DNA from: Actinomycetes bacterium
GTDB lineage: Bacteria; Actinomycetota; Actinomycetes; Mycobacteriales; Micromonosporaceae
Direction of reading: 5' to 3'
NCBI GenBank assembly: GCA_023402505.1
Contig: JAEYGD010000259.1
Span: 1-5,852, forward strand
DNA: 5,852 nt
Shown: positions 4,040 to 5,852 of the stretch, piece after piece
How positions within the stretch are numbered: position 1 is the first letter of the stretch
How the letters are laid out: each line of letters starts with the position of its first letter
The notes under the pieces: generated by a model
What the model saw: the letters and a program-made list of their open reading frames with translations, nothing else
Told to the model about the DNA's origin: nothing
Database searches by the model: none
Made by a program: the position numbers and the translations under genes

Positions 4040-5852
4040 ATGACCCGGGCACACCTCGACAAGATCATGACCGTCCTGCTCGCCGGCCTCCTGGCCGGCC
4101 TCGTGCTCGCCGCCGCGGCCCTGCCGGCCGCGCTGGTGTTCGGGATCGGCTTCTCGGCGCTCGCCGCGCCCTACGCGGAGCTGCCGAACACGCTGCGCAC
4201 GCCACCGACCGCGCAGCGGTCCAACCTGTACGCCAGCGACGGCACCACGCTGATCACGTCCTTCTACCAGGAGGACCGGGTGGACGTGCCGCTGCACGAG
4301 GTGGCCCCGGTGATGCGGCAGGCGATCATCGCGGCGGAGGACGCCCGGTTCCACGAGCACAGCGGCGTCGACCTGCGCGGGGTGGTGCGGGCGTTCACCG
4401 CCAACCGCAGCGGCGGCACCCGGCAGGGCGCGTCGACGCTGACCATGCAGTACGTCCGCAACGTGCTCTCCAACGACCCGCGGCTCACCGAGCGCCAGCG
4501 CCGCGCCGCGACCGAGATCAGCACCGCGCGCAAGGTGCAGGAGATGCGGTACGCGCTCGCGCTGGAACGCGAACTCAGCAAGGACGAGATCCTCGCCCGA
4601 TACCTCAACATCGCGTACTTCGGCGCCGGGGCGTACGGGGTGGCCGCGGCGAGCAAGCGCTACTTCTCCAAGTCGCCGGCACAGCTGACCCTGGCCGAGG
4701 CGGCGCTGCTCGCCGGGCTGGTCCGCTCGCCGCACACCGACGACCCGATCAGCGGTGACGCCGACGCGGCGGTGCAGCGCCGCGCGTACGTGCTGAGCCA
4801 GATGGTCGAGACCGGGCAGGTCGCCGCCGCCGAGGCGGACCGGGCCAACGCGCAGCCGCTCCACCTGCGTCCCAGCGAGACGCCGAACGACTGCACCGCG
4901 GTGCCGGAGGCGCACAACGACTGGGGCTTCTTCTGCGACTGGTTCACGCGCTGGTGGAACGCGCAGGAGGCGTTCGGCAAGACCGTCGACGAGCGGCAGC
5001 TCGCCCTGCGCCGGGGCGGCTACTCGATCGTGGCGTCGCTGGACCCGGCGGTGCAGCGGGCCGCCACCGAGCAGGTCCGCCGCATCTACCAGGCCGACGA
5101 CCCGCACGCGCTGCCGACCGCCGTGGTCCAGCCCGGCACCGGCCGGGTGCTGGCCATGGCGGTGAACCGGAACTACGGCGTGGAGGCGAACCCGGCCGGG
5201 TGGAAGAACCGCCCGAACACCGTCAACCAGTTGGTGGCCGGCGGCGGGGCGATCGAGGGCTACCAGGCCGGCAGCACGTTCAAGCTGTTCACCGTGCTGG
5301 CCGCGCTGGAGTCCGGCCTGCCGCTGAACACCGAGTACGACGCGCCGGACCGCATCCTGACCGACTACCCGGTGACCGGCCAGGCGAGCTGCGACGGCTA
5401 CTGGTGCCCGCGCAACGCCAGCTCGTCGGTGGACGGCGAGCACACCATGTGGAGCGCGTTCGGCCTGTCGGTCAACACGTACTTCGCCTGGCTGACCGAG
5501 CGGGTCGGCGCGGACCGGGTGGTGGAGATGGCCGAGCGGCTGGGCATCGTGTTCCGGGCCGAGGACGACGCGCGGCTGGCCCGCCACGGCGCCCGCGAGT
5601 GGGGACCGTTCACGCTGGGCGTGTCGGCGACGACCCCGCTCGACGTGGCGAACGCGTACGCCACGGTGGCGGCCGAGGGGACGTGGTGCGCGCCGCTGCC
5701 GGTCGTGAAGATCACCGACGCGGCGGGGCGGCCGGTGGCCGCCGCGCAGCCGGACTGCCGGCAGGTGGTGGACCGGGACGTGGCCCGGGCGGCGGCGGAC
5801 GCCGCGCGCTGCCCGGTCGGCGACCGGTCGATGTACCGGGGCTGTGCGGGCG
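4040..5852 (+). CDS. Class A penicillin-binding protein (bifunctional transglycosylase/transpeptidase), 3' end missing
   Basis: Membrane-anchored enzyme that polymerises lipid II into glycan strands and cross-links the stem peptides outside the cell. The visible 604 residues begin with a short basic tail and one long hydrophobic anchor (about 10-45). The GT51 domain follows: EDARFHEHSGVD (100-111, catalytic E100), GASTLTMQYVRN (130-141) and YLNIAYFGAGAYG (188-200). A linker (about 275-325) leads to the transpeptidase domain, with the STFK motif (nucleophile S412, K415) and SVN (477-479). The third motif, KTG, has not been reached and should lie shortly beyond the edge. All eight cysteines are extracytoplasmic and fall in four close pairs: 285/299, 451/456, 550/573 and 591/602. 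It is separated from the phosphatase gene by 93 bases with a hairpin, so it is probably transcribed independently. The relation is to PonA-type PBPs; an exact orthologue name cannot be assigned. Confidence 0.95.
   Translation, partial: MTRAHLDKIMTVLLAGLLAGLVLAAAALPAALVFGIGFSALAAPYAELPNTLRTPPTAQRSNLYASDGTTLITSFYQEDRVDVPLHEVAPVMRQAIIAAEDARFHEHSGVDLRGVVRAFTANRSGGTRQGASTLTMQYVRNVLSNDPRLTERQRRAATEISTARKVQEMRYALALERELSKDEILARYLNIAYFGAGAYGVAAASKRYFSKSPAQLTLAEAALLAGLVRSPHTDDPISGDADAAVQRRAYVLSQMVETGQVAAAEADRANAQPLHLRPSETPNDCTAVPEAHNDWGFFCDWFTRWWNAQEAFGKTVDERQLALRRGGYSIVASLDPAVQRAATEQVRRIYQADDPHALPTAVVQPGTGRVLAMAVNRNYGVEANPAGWKNRPNTVNQLVAGGGAIEGYQAGSTFKLFTVLAALESGLPLNTEYDAPDRILTDYPVTGQASCDGYWCPRNASSSVDGEHTMWSAFGLSVNTYFAWLTERVGADRVVEMAERLGIVFRAEDDARLARHGAREWGPFTLGVSATTPLDVANAYATVAAEGTWCAPLPVVKITDAAGRPVAAAQPDCRQVVDRDVARAAADAARCPVGDRSMYRGCAG

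Noticed and set aside
1511..5587. A 1358-codon open frame on the minus strand running across prmC, the tsaC-like gene, the phosphatase and most of the PBP gene.
   Set aside because: All four plus-strand genes happen to lie in the same frame, and this antisense frame is in codon register with them. Its stops would need TTA, CTA or TCA sense codons, which are nearly absent at this GC content. The translation is Arg/Gly/His/Pro-rich low-complexity text with no domains.
1..5852. TTA codons that would indicate bldA-dependent control, and any sign of recent gene transfer.
   Set aside because: I saw no in-frame TTA codon in the five genes, and base composition is uniform throughout; there are no transposase remnants, integrase genes or tRNA-associated attachment sites.

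Overview
This window is a very GC-rich segment with GTG starts, almost exclusive G/C at third codon positions, and protein types and wording that resemble Micromonosporaceae (Micromonospora or a close relative). The taxon is an inference from composition and remembered homologues, not a database search. I see five protein-coding genes, no RNA genes, no mobile elements and no CRISPR. No gene-free stretch exceeds about 155 bases.

Left part (3-1553, minus strand): a 516-residue soluble protein with an alpha-helical, TPR-like N-terminal region and a C-terminal GGDEF domain. Both the active site and the RxxD inhibitory site are intact, so it is a predicted cyclic-di-GMP synthase. It is transcribed divergently from the rest of the window. 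The 74-base gap between it and the next gene holds one AT-rich patch that contains promoter-like -10 hexamers facing both ways.

Centre (1628-3946, plus strand): a translation-fidelity cluster. prmC encodes the release-factor glutamine methyltransferase. It is followed by a 153-base gap containing a 33-base imperfect tandem repeat that begins inside the prmC 3' end. Next comes a short-type TsaC/YrdC/Sua5 threonylcarbamoyl-AMP synthase, needed for the t6A37 modification of ANN-decoding tRNAs. Its stop codon directly abuts the GTG start of a low-molecular-weight phosphatase gene, so these two are almost certainly co-transcribed and translationally coupled. The phosphatase carries the CX5R loop with Ile at the position that separates tyrosine from arginine phosphatases of this family.

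Right part (4040-5852, plus strand, cut by the window edge): a class A penicillin-binding protein with a membrane anchor, a GT51 glycosyltransferase domain and a transpeptidase domain. The window ends just before the expected KTG motif. Between the phosphatase and this gene lie a hairpin that includes the phosphatase stop codon and a separate 28-base dyad that may be an operator or a second hairpin.

Taken together, this looks like chromosomal housekeeping DNA (peptide release, tRNA modification, phosphoprotein signalling, peptidoglycan synthesis) flanked by a c-di-GMP signalling gene. I found no convincing new multi-gene system. The points most worth a second look are the non-coding ones (divergent promoter patch, tandem repeat, dyad) plus an apparent departure from the usual substrate-loop sequence in the TsaC-like protein.
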